64,000 nt of DNA. Origin: Combretum micranthum. Lineage: Eukaryota; Streptophyta; Magnoliopsida; Myrtales; Combretaceae. The notes under the pieces were generated by a model. That model made no database searches and was not told where the DNA came from. It saw only the letters and a list, made by a program, of their open reading frames with translations. How positions within the stretch are numbered: position 1 is the stretch's first letter; each line of letters starts with the position of its first letter. Location: positions 124,001 to 188,000 of the forward strand of contig JAMXBD010000715.1 of NCBI GenBank assembly GCA_024138025.1, in the 5' to 3' direction. This document shows positions 12,857 to 25,700 of this stretch, in pieces. The position numbers were made by a program, and so were the translations under genes.

Positions 12857-13206
12857 AATGTCAAATTTGGTATTACAACTTTGTATGAAAATTCAATTTG
12901 GTATTCGAACATTGGATAGGTCAAATTAATACCTAATCAAACTTTTTGTAACTATTTTTACTATTTCCCTAACAATAGTTGTTGTATTTGTTGACATTGA
13001 ATAAGTGATCTATCATTGAATTTTGACTGGCTCCATTAATGTTGCTGGTACTAATAAGCTGTCTCCTCAATGCCAGTAAATGAAACAAATGACATTAGGT
13101 GCAATAGGAAAAATAGTTATGAAAAGTTTGGATGGATATTAAATTGACCACTTCAAATATACTAAATTGAATTTTTATATAAAGTTTGTGTATGAAATTT
13201 GATATT
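12857..13206. mobile_element. Fold-back MITE, about 350 bp with ~105-bp arms
   Basis: The left arm starts TCAAATTTGGTATTACAACT. The reverse complement of the right arm starts TCAAATTTCATACACAAACT. They stay alignable through 'aaaattcaatttggtat'/'aaaattcaatttagtat' to 'aactattttta'/'aactatttttc'. There is no coding capacity. The superfamily cannot be assigned without the target duplication. A spurious ORF begins in the right arm (13186). Confidence 0.65.
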
Positions 13207-13825
13207 TTTCTTTTACAATATTCAAAACAAAACCGAAAATCACATGCCTCTCAAATAATTAAGATACAAATTTTCCATTTTAAATATATACAGCTAATTG
13301 CACATAAAGAAAGTATAAGAAATACATTTTTAACTTATCTTAAATATCTTTCCTCTATGGAAATCCTACTAAATATCAATAGTGAAATCTCCAAATCCAT
13401 ATATATATATATTATCTTTTATTTTATTAAGGTAATAAGACCTTACATGACTCGACTTTTTGTAAATGTACTAAAACATTTTTTTTTTGTTTTTCTAAAT
13501 ATGTTTTCAAAATTACCTAATTTCATGATTTTAGAAAGAGTTATCAATAATTAGACAATACATGTTGGCTTGTTGCTTATAAATAGATCCTTACTCATAC
13601 TTCTTCATTAGTTTACATATAAAAAAGATTATTTTCAATTGCACTATAGTACAATGCATGTCTTTTAGTGTGTGTTTGTGCATGCATACATACATACATA
13701 TATTAGCAAGCATGCAATTGGATGCATGTGAAACATAAATAATTATTAAATCAAACTATATACATGATAAATGATTTAAGGAAAAAATATGCATAAATAA
13801 TATTAAAATGGTTAGAAAAAATAAA
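13207..13825. other. Intergenic, no gene seen
   Basis: AT-rich. The 122-codon + strand ORF that starts at 13186 and runs through here is Ile/Lys/Phe-rich with no recognisable domain and begins inside a MITE arm, so I treat it as chance. A short ACAT-type repeat lies at about 13684-13700. Confidence 0.6.
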
Positions 13826-14170
13826 TATACAATTAGGGGTAAGTGGCTAACCCTATTGTATAGGTTATGTACTTAAACCCTATTCGAGTAGGTTTTGAAT
13901 AGGTATTAAAAGTCAGTAGGTAGGTTTAGGGTATAAAAGAGTACAGGTTCTTAGGTACCCTATACCTACCATATAAAATTTGGATAAAATAAATAATATT
14001 AAGTTATTAACTATAAAACAATATTATTTATTTATACTAATTTTTTTGTTAACATAAATATTATATAAGGTAATGATACTTCTTCGTTGCCATTACTCTT
14101 TAGTTTTTAATAATGCTAAATTTTTATAATTACCCTTAACGACTTAACCTGAAAAATATTTTGTGTTATT

Positions 14171-16876
14171 TGTAAACCCTAAGTTTTTCCATAATGAAAA
14201 TTAGAGAATAGAATTTAAACTCAATGAAGATTTAAAATATTTTAAATGAATAATATTCGAATAATTGTACTATAATGGCTTTTGTAAAATAGATTTAGTA
14301 GATATAGAAATTCAAAATTTTTAATTGAATTATTTTGAGATATTTGCAAATTGAGTTATATTTTCAAACTCTTTTAGAAATTTGAATTTCATAAACTTAA
14401 TTCTTATACTATTAAGAATATTAATGTAGATTCTTATAAGGAATTATCTTATAAACTAAACATACTAAACTTGGTATTGATTTTAAGTAAGTATTAATTT
14501 CAATGTATTAATGTATAGAGAACAATTTGTGCTTGGATCTAAGCTAAATTTCTGACACATAAAGCTCATTTAGCCCACCATAACTACTATACAAACACAC
14601 ACATGATTGCTCTTTAATACCTCTAAAGTCAACAAATTTTGCTTTATATGTGTGTGTGGTGTGATAAACACCAAAGTTAGATGGAAAATCACTTCCCCTT
14701 CTACCTCTTGCTACCAACGTATCACACACACACACTCCATAATTCTTTCTTGTTTTCCCCTCTTAAAACAACAAGAAATTCAAGCTACTCATATATCATC
14801 AAGCTAGGATTCATATAGGTAAGTTGCTTTTACTCTTTGGCTTTGTTAATTTCATTTTATGAGTAAGTGTAGGATTGAGTTTTTGTTAGTTGATGACATA
14901 AATATAATGGTTATGAGTTTTTTCGTTAGATATATGATGTGGAGTTATGAAATTGAGGCATTGAGTCTTGAGTCATGGATGATATGGGCTATAGATGTTT
15001 GGTTGTGGAGTTGATTTAGAGTATGATAGTTATAAGATTATTAAAGATGAGAAAGTTGAGTCTTGTATGATGATGTTAGAGTGTATTTGATGGATATGAA
15101 ACATTTAAAGTTGGTTAAAGTGTGTAAAAATGCGAAGTTTTAAAGTGTATTTCGCTGCTAAATGACCATGGGGCGTGGTGGAGTGCGTGATGTGTTCTGT
15201 GGCATTTTCTGGGTGGATACACCCTTCTCCACAGGGTATAGCAAAGGGCGTAGTAGAATCTGTACCCATGCCTAGGTTGATGCGTCCTTCCCTACAGGGT
15301 GTGGTAAGCGGCGTAGTAGCTTCTGAGCATCAGCCTTGGCCATTCATACTTTCTTACCGGGAGTGGTGAAATGCGTGGTGACCCAGTGTTTTGCCCTGTC
15401 CCATATGCCCCTTGATATAGGGGCGTGGTCATGGGCGTATGGCTTTTAGTTTAAGTTTTTGTCTCTTTTAGCTCTAAGGCCTTGTGTAATTCTTCTTTAC
15501 TTTGTTAAATAGTCAGTAATATAAGTTTTTCTATCTTATAGGAGCCCTAGATCAAGACTCAAACTTTCCATTTGATTACTATAGCAATTAAGGAGAATGC
15601 ACAGGTGAGTAACTTGAATCCTTTCACTTTGTTTATGATTGTATAATAGTGGAGTATAGTATAAAAGCAATTGAAATGAATCTAATGCATGGGGTTAGGA
15701 AATGTATAAAAGTGGAATATAGTATAAAAACAATTGAAATGAATCCAATGCATGGTGTTGGGAAAACTTGTATGCCATGTATTGTATGAATGAATTACAA
15801 ATCTTAATGTTCAAAGTGACAACCATTTGCTTGATAATAAATGTGTAGTTTGAAATGATGAATGTCTGAAATTGGTGTGATAACTAAATAATATGGGATA
15901 AAGCTTATTAGACTCTTAAACTTAAAATGACATGCATTTCATGACATCATAATTGCATTAGCATGGTATTCATTTCACGTGTTAACATTTCGATTATATG
16001 ATAATGCTTGGTGACTTTTAGTGAATCTGGTTAAGGTAACCATAAGGTTGTCAGCTTCATAGGAATTAAGCACACTTCAAAGGAGGTCGCCAGTGTTGGA
16101 GTTAGCTTTAAAGTGTTGATACTTAGTGGGAAGGCTCAACTTCTAAGAGAAGTAGAGAGTGTATATGAGATCTACTTTAAAAATAGGAAATGAGATTGAA
16201 AAAGTTCTCCTTCTTTAGTGTTGAGACTCTCATGGGCATGAAATACTGAACTGATCCTTCAACGCCCAAGGAGAGTATAAATCCCCATAGGTTTGAATTC
16301 CGATTATTCAAACCATGTTTGTTATATATGTTTGATGGATGCATTGCATATGATTATTAACCGAACTTGTTTGATATTAATGGTACGTGTTAAAATTCTG
16401 TTATTCATTGAGCTTTTTATGCTCATGCTCCTTTAGACTGTTGCTTTACAAGAATATAAGCAAGAAGACTAAGACCATGATCAGGTGTGGCAGTTAAGAT
16501 AGAATGGACTTATGTATCCATGTTTAGGAGGAAGACTTTATTTGTAATAGAGACTTAGTGATGATGTTTGTAATAGCATAAGTTATGTTATGTCTTTCCT
16601 TGTAAATTTTGTTGTAATAGGATTCTGATGAAGCCCTTGAAGACCATGGATGTAATATTTATGTGATGACCTAGACTTGTATGTTATCTTTGTTTATGGA
16701 TTATGTGTGTGTGTGTGCGCGCAATATCTTTCTTACTCTAATCAATCATCTATCTTATTTATTTGTCCACTCCATGCAGTAAATGTTAGTTGTACAATAT
16801 TTATGTAACTTTCTGGAGGCCTCAGTTGGTTACATGGTATATTGTTACAACTAGAGTATCCTGTAGGGGTGTAACA
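14171..16876 (+). repeat. Solo LTR, family A, nested in the hAT element
   Basis: It begins TGTAAACCCTAAGTTTTTCC, like other family A starts, and ends GTAGGGGTGTAACA. Flanks are TTATT (14166-14170) and TTATC (16877-16881), a 4/5 target duplication. Internal order matches the family: leader with an AGGTAAGT donor-like site near 14817, a tandem array (15164-15443), AGGTGAGT at 15603-15610, then 'ttattcattgagc' near 16401. No gag or pol is present. The length of 2706 bp is shorter than the 3.5-kb members. Confidence 0.7.
15164..15443 (+). repeat. 63-bp tandem array in the nested LTR, 4.4 copies
   Basis: Units of 63-64 bp share a core like ACAGGGTGTGGTAAGCGGCG and 'gcgtagtag', GC-rich against an AT-rich background. 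The period is divisible by three, so a 64-codon ORF (15175-15369) stays open with a weak 21-residue repeat (QGIAKGVVES, QGVVSGVVAS). I see no evidence that it is translated. Confidence 0.75.
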
Positions 16877-18138
16877 TTATCCATGTATAATTAAATCAAA
16901 ATACGAATGTTTTAATGAATATATGGTAAATATAATTGTTCTTTTATAGATTTTGTCATTTTCCCTTTCGTTTTTTTTTCCTTTAAACGAAATTGTCTTA
17001 TTGATATCATTGAATTTATGATATTGAGAAATTACATTTAAATTTATTTCCACACTCTAAACAAAATTTTTCTATAGTAAATATTTGAAAACAATGTGAT
17101 TTTTCATATGACATAAAACCATATATACTATGATAATCTTAAAATTTGAAGGAAAAAAAATTACAGGTTTCATAAGATACCCTGTACCTGTAGGTTTTAC
17201 ACAGTAGAGGGTGGGTACAAGTGACAAAAAGTAAGTTCCAGGTATAAGATTTAGTACCCTATAACTTATAGGGTAGGGTACAGGTAACCCTTCATATCCT
17301 ACTTACTCTGTATCCACTCACCTCTATATACAATTATAGCAGTACATCATATATATTTGTTAAATTTAACAAAAAAAGTCAATTAAATTATATTTATTTC
17401 ATCAAAGAAGTCACTGTACGCATACTAAAATAATGAATAAGATTTAATTATTGAATTTACATATAGCAATGTAAAACATTTTCAATATATCATGATATTC
17501 TTAAGAGCACTCACACATTGACTATATGTAATATTACATTTTCCCTAGCCGTCACAATTTGTGTTAACAGTTCGAGTGTAAAGCCTTAAAATTAAGGGTA
17601 GTTAACACCTATCATGTGTTTATATGGGATATGGATACGCAAAAGCTCTAAACATGCTAACATCCACAATTTATATTATTTAATACTACTAACACACATA
17701 TATTGATTAGTCTATATCACAGCTAGTCCATAATTACTATACATGTAAACATACAAGACATTATTGAATCTCACAAAAGACTAACATTAGATGGCTCATA
17801 GGGTCCATCTAGACACAAACTATTACAAAGTAATAGATAGGTTTTTGCCCTATCATGCTATCTTATTACATAGGATTAGATACATCATATCATAGGAGTC
17901 TTTGTCTCCCTAATATCTAACAAACCAACATTAATAATCTATTGGGTAGTCCTCGCCACTAGTGTCCTCCCCATAACTCGTGACTATATCGTATCTTGAC
18001 AAATCAAATATAATCAATGCTTCAACAATACCTAAAAAAGAGAAAAGTGAGCCGAAGCCTAATTATAATCTTTAATGTTTAGGCCCGCATGCATCATCAA
18101 GGGGTAGCTCAGTACTTGATTCAAACATAAATATTGAG

Positions 18139-18171
<33 letters not shown>

Positions 18172-18691
18172 TGGGCACTCTTCAATATCTCCAAACCAAA
18201 ACCAACACATGATTATTTAATGCTCTTTAATATCACCAAGACTCCTACAACTATCCACATCATTTCCAAATGCAATTCCACTTAGGACAACACCAGACCA
18301 AAATCATCAGGATGTCGTGCCAATAAGTGGAAACTCCTACTTATTGATATCATCTATACACAAGCATCAACAAAACCTTACGGTCAAATAGTCCATTAAA
18401 TCGGTGAAAATTCTAACCTAACATTCACAAGCAACAAGCATGGTATATGTATTTATTTAGACGACTTGTAGCGACCTCAAGAATCTAACTACTAACTTAA
18501 ACCATAATACAAACATATCTTTCAAAACGCATCCTTACATTTGTTATAGATCCTAGTTTCTTCCATGCTCTCTTATTTTCTCACTTGGTTATACTTAAAT
18601 GAAGCTTATCTTGCTTCTATATGTATGAGGAAGACCACTAAAAGGTTTTAAACAAGAGAAAATGGTCATTCTAAAGCTTATCTAGCTTTTA

Positions 18692-18984
18692 TATTAGTTT
18701 GTGTGAAAATTAGAATATATATATATTAACGACTAATTTTATTGCTAATTTGATTACTTAGATATAAAAACAAGTTTTTAAAATAATTTATTAGCTATCA
18801 TATTATGTTTAAATCAATAAATATATATTTTTAAAAATATTATAATACTTATGGTTCATGCATCAATCTATCTTTTTCCATAACATACTTAAATAATCAT
18901 TAATACGTTTACATTCTTCTTGTTTTTAAACTTCTTCTTCTTCTTTTTTCCTAGCCCAATTCAGCCCACTTTTAAATGGGCCAT
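18692..18984 (+). mobile_element. Truncated second copy of the 596-bp hAT MITE
   Basis: Collinear with about 21610-21980 of the complete copy: 'attagtttgtgtgaaaatta', AAACAAGTTTTTAAAATAAT and 'aaatcaataaatatata' recur in the same order. It ends near the family motif TTTAAATGGGCC. Both terminal inverted repeats are missing. Same orientation as the complete copy. Confidence 0.75.
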
Positions 18985-18990
18985 GCGGTG

Positions 18991-19150
18991 AGGCACTCCC
19001 TTTGTCACGCCCATGATGGAGGGAGTGATAGAAATTACAAGGATTATATCTCTTTGTTAGGCCCATAATGGAGGGAGTGACAGGTACCGTGAGGATTTCA
19101 CTCTCTTTGTCACTCCTATGGTGTAGGGAGTGACATGGCTTTACGGTCAT
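18991..19150 (-). repeat. ~53-bp tandem array in the family B LTR
   Basis: Three units carry CTCTTTGTCAC or a variant, then a CCCATGATGGAGGGAGTGAC-like core. The core is itself partly palindromic (CTCCCT..AGGGAG). It occupies the leader part of the LTR. Confidence 0.7.
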
Positions 19151-19811
19151 CATTGAGGCTTTCATGGCCTTTAGCATAATCGTGACTTTACCAATGTCCC
19201 AAACAACGAGGAACAAAGGGAATCATGGCCCGAAACATGGTTGTGGCTCCCTATTTGAGTCTCCTATGATTCAAAAAACGATTTTTCTAGAAACATCCTT
19301 TCGTTTGATCAATAAACATATAAACTCCCCAAAACCAAACTTAAGGTGTACAACTACTTTCCAAACATTCTCACATCGCATCAACTTGTCAAAGCATGTT
19401 TCTACCTATGTTTTGCATATAAAGGATTAAAAATAAGTTGAAAACATGTTACATTTTTTAGATTATCTATTGCTACTTCTTCTCTTGCACATCTTCCTTT
19501 ACTTTTCCTTACAAACTCCTAAAAGTCTATCCTACACTTAGTGTATTTTCCATGCTATCTTGTTGTGGTTCTTCTAAAATCTCAAAAGACTGTTAGGAGA
19601 GGGAAATGAATTTTTGAAACATAAAGAATGAAGAAGTGGTAGTTATTTCCCTTTGATTTGGTTTTTATATGTTATCAATTGCACCATTTTAAACTTTAGG
19701 GTGCTTTGTAAAAAAAAAAAAAAAAACTCATCTCTCTAACTTAGTATATTTCATTTATACCCTTCATTAGATTTATTTTATTTTATTTTATTTAATAAAC
19801 AGAATATTTCA

Positions 19812-19830
19812 TCCCTCACCTTCCCTCCCA
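19812..19830 (-). other. Polypurine tract of the gypsy element
   Basis: The minus strand reads TGGGAGGGAAGGTGAGGGA immediately before the LTR start TGAAATATTC. This is where plus-strand DNA priming would occur in reverse transcription. Confidence 0.75.
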
Positions 19831-22735
19831 AGAAACTTTCATCCTTGAAGGTTACATGAACCATTGAAAAGCTCAGGGTACTTCTTTGCCATTTCCTCTT
19901 TTGACTCCTATGTAGCTTTTGTTCTATTTGGTTAGTCCATTGTACTTTAACATGCTTGATCAAATGTCTTCTTAAGATTCATTCCTTCGTATCCACTATT
20001 TGAATTGGCCTCTTTACTGAAGTAAGGTTTGATTAAAACTTTAATGGTTCAAGAGGAGTCACTTGATCCAAGTTTTTCACCAACTTCTTTAACATAGATA
20101 CATGAAATACATCATGCACTCTAGCTAACATTGGTGGCAAAGTAAATGATAGACAACATCTTCTACCCTTTCCAGTATCTTAAATGGCTCTACATATCAG
20201 GGATTCAACTAACCCTTAAGCTAAATCTCATTACACCATTTGTCAAAGAAATTTAACCATACATGTCTCCCACTTGAAATTTCAAAGGTGTCCTTCTTTT
20301 ATGAGCATAACTCTTCCACCTACTATAAGCAGCTTGCATTCTCATTTTGATTAACTTGACCTTATCTATTGCATCTTGTATTAGCTTAGGTCTAGTAATT
20401 GTCTATCTCCAACTTCATTCTAACATATAGGAGACCTGCACTTTCTTCGATATAGAGCTTTATATGGAGCCATTTGAATGGTTTTTTTTATAACTGTTAT
20501 TATAGGAAAAATTCCACCAATGACAGATGTTCATCCCAGTTACCACAAAAGTCTAGCACATGCTCTCAATAGATCCTTTAAAATATGAATTGTGCTCTTT
20601 GACTATCCGTCCATCTATGGGTGATAAGTAGTACTAAATTGTAACTTAGTACCTAAGACTCAATGCTAACTCATCCAAAACTTACAAACCTTGTATTACG
20701 GTTTGATACTAGGGAGACTGGTATTCCATGTAACCCCACTACCTCCTTAATATAGAGTGTTGCCAACTACTGTAGTATGTAGCTTGTCTTTATGAGCAAG
20801 GAGTGTGCAAACTTCGTTGGTTTGTCTAGAATAACCCAAATAGTATCATACTTGTCCTTAGTTTTGGGAAAAGTAGTAACAAAATCTATAGTCTTGCGTT
20901 CCCACTTCCATTTAGGTATTGGTAACTGTTTCAACTCACTTATTGGCTACTGATGCTTAATGTTTATTTGCTGGCATGTCAGACACTGGGACACATATTT
21001 TGCAATTTCTTTCTTTATATTATTCCACCAATATAACTGCTTCAAGTCCTTGTACGTCTTATTGCCTTTTGGATGAATAGAATAACTTGAGTAATGAACT
21101 TCCTCCAATTGTTCTTTCTTGAGGTCTTTTCTATCTGGTACACATAATCTCCCTTATATCTTAGCAAAACCATCTATGTGGAACTTCACTACTTTTCTTG
21201 TTTCCATCCTTCTTCTTATCTCCAATATACCAGTATCATTTATCTAGGCTGCCTTAGTGTTCTCTAGTATCGTAGGCTGAATTCTCAAGTTAGCTATCTT
21301 TGTTGCCATTTGCCTTATCACAATTTTCTCATATCTTCTAGAAGTCTTTCTCTAAAGTAACTAAAGTAGCTAAGTTCCCTTCTCTCTTCCAACTTAATGC
21401 ATTAGCCACTACATTTGTCTTTCTAGGTGATATTGAATGTTTACATCATAGTCTTTAATTAATTCCAGCTAGAGGTGGGCAAACGGGCCGATTATTTTGG
21501 CCCACTTTTAAATGGGCCAAAATTTCTTGGCTCAGGCCCAGCCTGCTTTAGCCAGCAAGCTGAACAGCCAGCCTATGGGCTAAATGGAAATTTTTATTTT
21601 GTTATTTTTTTATGTTAGTTTATGTAAAAATTAGAGTATTTAAATATTTTAAGGTTATATATATATATATTAAAAATTAATTTTGTTACCATTTTGATTA
21701 CTTATAATGAAAACAAGTTTTTAAAATAATTTATTATATACCATATTACGTTTAAATCAATAAATATATACTTAAAAAATGTTATAATGCTCATGATTCA
21801 TGTATTAATCTATTTTCTTCCATAATACATCCTAAATAATTATAAATATGTTATTGTATTATTCTTTTTCTTACATTTTTCTCTTTTTTTTTTTTTAACT
21901 CCTAGCCTGCAGGCCGACTCGGCTCATCATAGGCCAGCTTGCAAGCTAAACGGGCCGACCAATTTAGCCTGCATTTAAACGGGCCTAAAAAAATTAGCCG
22001 TGGCCCACTTTTTTGAGAGGGTAAATGAGCCAGTCCGCAGGCCACGGCCCTTATGCCCAGCTCTAGTTCCAGCCATCACCTTTGTCTCATGTTCAGTGTC
22101 CTCTGAGTGATTATGTACTTCAAACTCTTATGGTCGACAAAGAACTTATACTTTTCATCGTACAACGAATGTCTTCACAACTTCAATGCTAAAACTACCG
22201 CAATTAACTCCGATCATTTGTTGGATAATTCTTCTCATATGGCTTCAGTTGTCTAGAAGCATATGCTATCACCTTTTTACCTTGCATATGCATACATCCC
22301 AAACCCTGGATAGAAGCATCACTGTAAAATGTTGTATTCTTCTCCACTCGTTGGTAATGATAGCACTGGGGTTGATACCAGCTTTTCCTTCAACTGCTGA
22401 AAACTGGTCTCACATTTATCATCCCATGTATATATCACTCCTTTCTAAGTAAGTTTGGTAAATGGTTCTGCAATTTTGAGAATCTTTCTACAAATCTCCT
22501 ATATTATCCTACCAAACCTAAAAAACTCCTAATTTTAGACACATTCTTAGGAGTTGGCCATTTTACAACTGCCTTCACTTTCTCTAGATCCATAACTATT
22601 CCTTCCTTACTTATAGTGTGTCTTAGAAAAGACACCTGATCTGATCAGAACTCATATTTCTTAAATTTAGCATATTGTCTCTCTTTCTTTAGCCTACTCA
22701 ACACCAAGCTTAAATGTTGTAATATAATAAGAATC
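19831..22735 (-). pseudogene. Gypsy (chromovirus-like) pol remnant: RT end, RNase H, integrase
   Basis: Minus strand, 5' to 3'. RT thumb lies at about 22700-22500 (QYAKFKKYEF, ISKEGIVMDLEKVKAVVKWP). RNase H lies at about 22480-21400 (KYKFFVDHKSLKYI, then WLELIKDYDVNIQYHLER split by a MITE, then VVANALSWK). The integrase zinc finger is near 21050-20980 (LKQLYWWNNIKKEIAKYVSQ, CLTCQ). The integrase core is near 20930-20560 (WKWERKTIDFVTTFPKT, then HP-stop-MDG-stop-SKSTI). The C-terminal segment is near 19960-19850 (VKVQWTN..KRKWQRSTLSF). The C-terminal 'VQW..' block suggests a chromodomain lineage. Everything upstream of the RT thumb is missing and no 5' LTR is visible, so this is a 5'-truncated, multiply frameshifted copy. 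The catalytic Glu of the integrase is Lys. Confidence 0.85.
21470..22065. mobile_element. Complete hAT MITE, 596 bp, inside gypsy RNase H
   Basis: The left terminus is TAGAGGTGGGCAAACGGGCC. The right terminus read inward is TAGAGCTGGGCATAAGGGCC. The 8-bp flanks ATTCCAGC (21462-21469) and GTTCCAGC (22066-22073) differ at one base. These are hAT hallmarks. The arms are rich in 'gggcc' motifs and the AT-rich middle has no ORF. The insertion splits the RNase H sequence next to the WLELIKDYD motif. A truncated relative lies at 18692-18984. Confidence 0.9.
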
Positions 22736-25700
22736 CCATTGTTCAATAATGACAATATATGCCACAACATTATTATTAATGTTCTCTTAAGATAAATCTG
22801 CTATGTTTCATATATAATAGACGAATCAACACTTATACTAAACTATATCACATTAGACTTGAGACACTACTTTAATATCTTGTATTAAGATACTCTCTCA
22901 ACTGTAAATCTCATTAAATAACAAAAGACAAAAAAACTTGATAATAAAGTCTTCCTAAAATAAGAACAAGTCTACAAACAATAATAATGCATGCATTGCA
23001 TTCTATATAATAATCCGTGCAAAATTGATATTTGATTTCATGTAATAAATTACAAATTAATTTAATCCTTTAAGCTTTAGAAATTGATCCATATCACATC
23101 ATCTCTTTCGTTGATTGTCAAAATGATCTCACAAAGGATCAAATAAATCTCAAACGAAGAACCAATCCATATTTCACTACAAATAGTGGAACTAATGTTC
23201 AATAGCTCTTTTGCTTGTCAGAAGTGTGTTACATCCATTAGGATTGTTTATTTCTCCTTTTACCATATTTCCCCAAGTCCTTACTTATAGTGTCATTTAG
23301 TTGTTGCTCCTCTTAGGTCTTGCACAATTCAAAGTTTGCACAGTATTCATGTGATAGCATCAACATTTTCATTAACACTTTGAATGGTTATGTGCTTACA
23401 TAAGAACCCAAATACACCTTTTAAAATATTGATCAAGTGCAAACAAATTCTTTGAGCTCCTAAAAAGTAACTCTACACATCATAACAATTTAGAATGTGT
23501 TGATAGGCTCTAAGCCATCACTAAAGTCCTTAGAATTGTTGCTATTTATGTCCTTTTAGTCATAGCTTTGGCTATTTAGAATCTATTATGAGTTCTTTGT
23601 ATATATATATATTATGGATGGAAAAATCATACCACATGAATCTTGAGGTCTATTTACTCCTAACATTAATTATCCATATATATTATCTTATAAAAACAAA
23701 AGGAAACACATCAACATAATACATATAAATTAATTTGATGATAATTGAAAATGATAATATGAGAGAGAGAGAGAGAGAGATGAGTATATACACCTTTAGT
23801 GTTTTAGAATAAATGAAGATGCAAAAAAAAAAAAAAAAAAAAAAACCTCTTCTTATGATGGAAAAAAAAATCAAAAGCTTATCTAATGTTGTTGAACTAG
23901 CCTGGCTGAGCCGATTCTACAGGGTTGAATCGAACCTACCTTTAAAATCCAGCCAATTTTGGCTAGAAGCTTATTTTTGAGTTGAATCAACTAGACATAT
24001 GTGAGTGACACCATATTAACTTTTATATTCAATTCTTATTTTTATTTTTTATTTTGATAACAGTAATAGCATATTAATTTTTATTGTTTTTTTAATCGAA
24101 GGACCCTTAAGGACCCACTAAGTCTCTTAATCTACTTAGTAGACTCATGGACCATGGAAGGTTCACTTAGCGAGTCATTTTCGTCTTAGCGAGACCTGAT
24201 GTGGTTGAGTCAGGTCGGGTCATGGTTCGAACCCAATCCAGGGAGATGTCTATATCAAACAACGAATGCAATATAATAGATATAACGACTGTATTAATCC
24301 TATTGGCATAGCTTAAAGGATGTTGTAACGTGATAATATTGCATGTTGATATGAACATATAATATATTCGCATAGATTTGCAATATATTACATGTTTATT
24401 ATTATTTTTCAATAAAGTGTATATCATACGGTCCACATAAAATCAACATCATTTGTTATCATGTAATAATATAATAATAGATATCCTTTCCACTATCTTT
24501 TCTTTTTATGGTGCATGCACATTATAGGTATTTCAAAGTACTACTACTACTAATATAATGATGATGATGATGATGATGATGATTATAATAATAACACAAC
24601 TAAACAAATAAATAAAAGAATGAAATAGAAATTAAAACTCATCAATAAAAACGCAAGAAAGAAAGGTTAAATTGGCTTGGTTGGACTCAAATGCAAGTCG
24701 AATTTAGATCATGGGTTGAGTTAGAGTGGGTAAAGGAGAGTAAATCACCTCTCTCTCTAGTTTTTTTTTACTCAGGTTTAGGTGTAAATGAATTGAATCA
24801 CCATTTAATGTGGGTAGTTGTTGGTGCCGTGTCTCCATGGATGTGATTATGGTATTACAGCCTTGGTGTTTATCGAATTAGGTTTAGTGGTAATGGATAT
24901 TTCATTGGTGGCTATCCAAGACGGTATAGTGGGCATTCTAGGCTTAGTCTCATTATCTATTTTGATATTCTTAACAAAGCTAGTGTTTAGAGTTAGGTTC
25001 AAGGTTGGCAACAAAGTTTTTAGTTGGTGGCTACCATATTAGGTTCTCAATGGTGGTTGGTGTCATGTGTTTCGTACAGGAGTCAAATTGGATTAGTGAG
25101 GTGGCAATTGAGATGTTCGAGTTCGGTCTTGCTTATATGGGTTTTTAAGGTGTTGGTTTTAGTTTGGTGCTGTGTGATGGCGATTGTTTAGTGAGGAATT
25201 GGTGGTGTCTTCGAGTTTGTAGTGTTGGTAGCATTATGTGATGTTTAGGTATTGTTCGTATGCATGCATGTATTGATTATCGAAGGTGGTGGTGTGATTT
25301 AGCAGAGTTAGGGGGTTTAGTTCATTATATGTGTTGTATGTGGTTGAGGTTTGGCGTTTATTTGGATACATTTTGGTGGTTTCAAGTTGCAATGGTAGGT
25401 GTTAAGTGGTCGCTATGTTGAAGATAATTGTTTTGGTGTTGGTGGATAAGGTGTTGGTTATTGTCCATGGCTATATGCTTACTGAGTTTTTTTTTTTTTT
25501 GAGGAGGCACTAAAGGTTGTGGTCTTTGATTATTGGTGGTGGAGAAAGGAGGAAGAGGAGAAAGAGGTGCGAGTTAAAGAGAGAGAAAGCTGAGAGCTGA
25601 GAGAGAAAGTTAGACAGAGAGACCAAGGGGACTTTTGCCGAGATGAGTAGTCTAAGAAAAAAAAAAAAAAACTCAATATTCATTTAAAAATATTATCGTC

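Larger units (their letters stand above)
13834..17326. mobile_element. Non-autonomous hAT element with perfect 8-bp target duplication
   Basis: The left terminus is TAGGGGTAAGTGG. The right terminus read inward on the other strand is TAGAGGTGAGTGG. Both are flanked by TATACAAT (13826-13833 and 17327-17334). An 8-bp target duplication with TAGRGGT-type terminal inverted repeats is the signature of the hAT superfamily. Subterminal regions repeat 'taggttt', 'taccct' and 'gggta' motifs in both orientations. A nested LTR occupies 14171-16876; without it and one 5-bp duplication the element is about 782 bp and has no transposase, so it would need an autonomous hAT in trans. Confidence 0.85.
17577..19811 (-). 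repeat. 3' LTR, family B, of a gypsy element
   Basis: The + strand runs from TGTAAAGCCTTAAAATTAAG to ..GAATATTTCA and directly abuts a polypurine tract on the side of a minus-strand gypsy pol, so this is that element's 3' LTR (2235 bp). A TATA-like ACATATAAAAACC on the minus strand lies at 19660-19672. It contains a truncated hAT MITE (18692-18984), a tandem array (18991-19150) and a (CATA)n microsatellite (18141-18168). The small ORFs at 18926-19430 lie in these repeats. Confidence 0.75.

Noticed and set aside
13186..13554. 122-codon + strand ORF
   Set aside because: Starts in a MITE arm, rich in Ile/Lys/Phe as expected of random AT-rich DNA, no domain.
24200..24245. tRNA-like 'ggttcgaaccc' stretch
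   Set aside because: Only a TPsiC-loop-like motif; no A box or cloverleaf could be drawn.
24780..25480. G/T-rich block with short ORFs, considered as a degraded gene
   Set aside because: No recognisable domain or codon pattern; left as unknown intergenic sequence.
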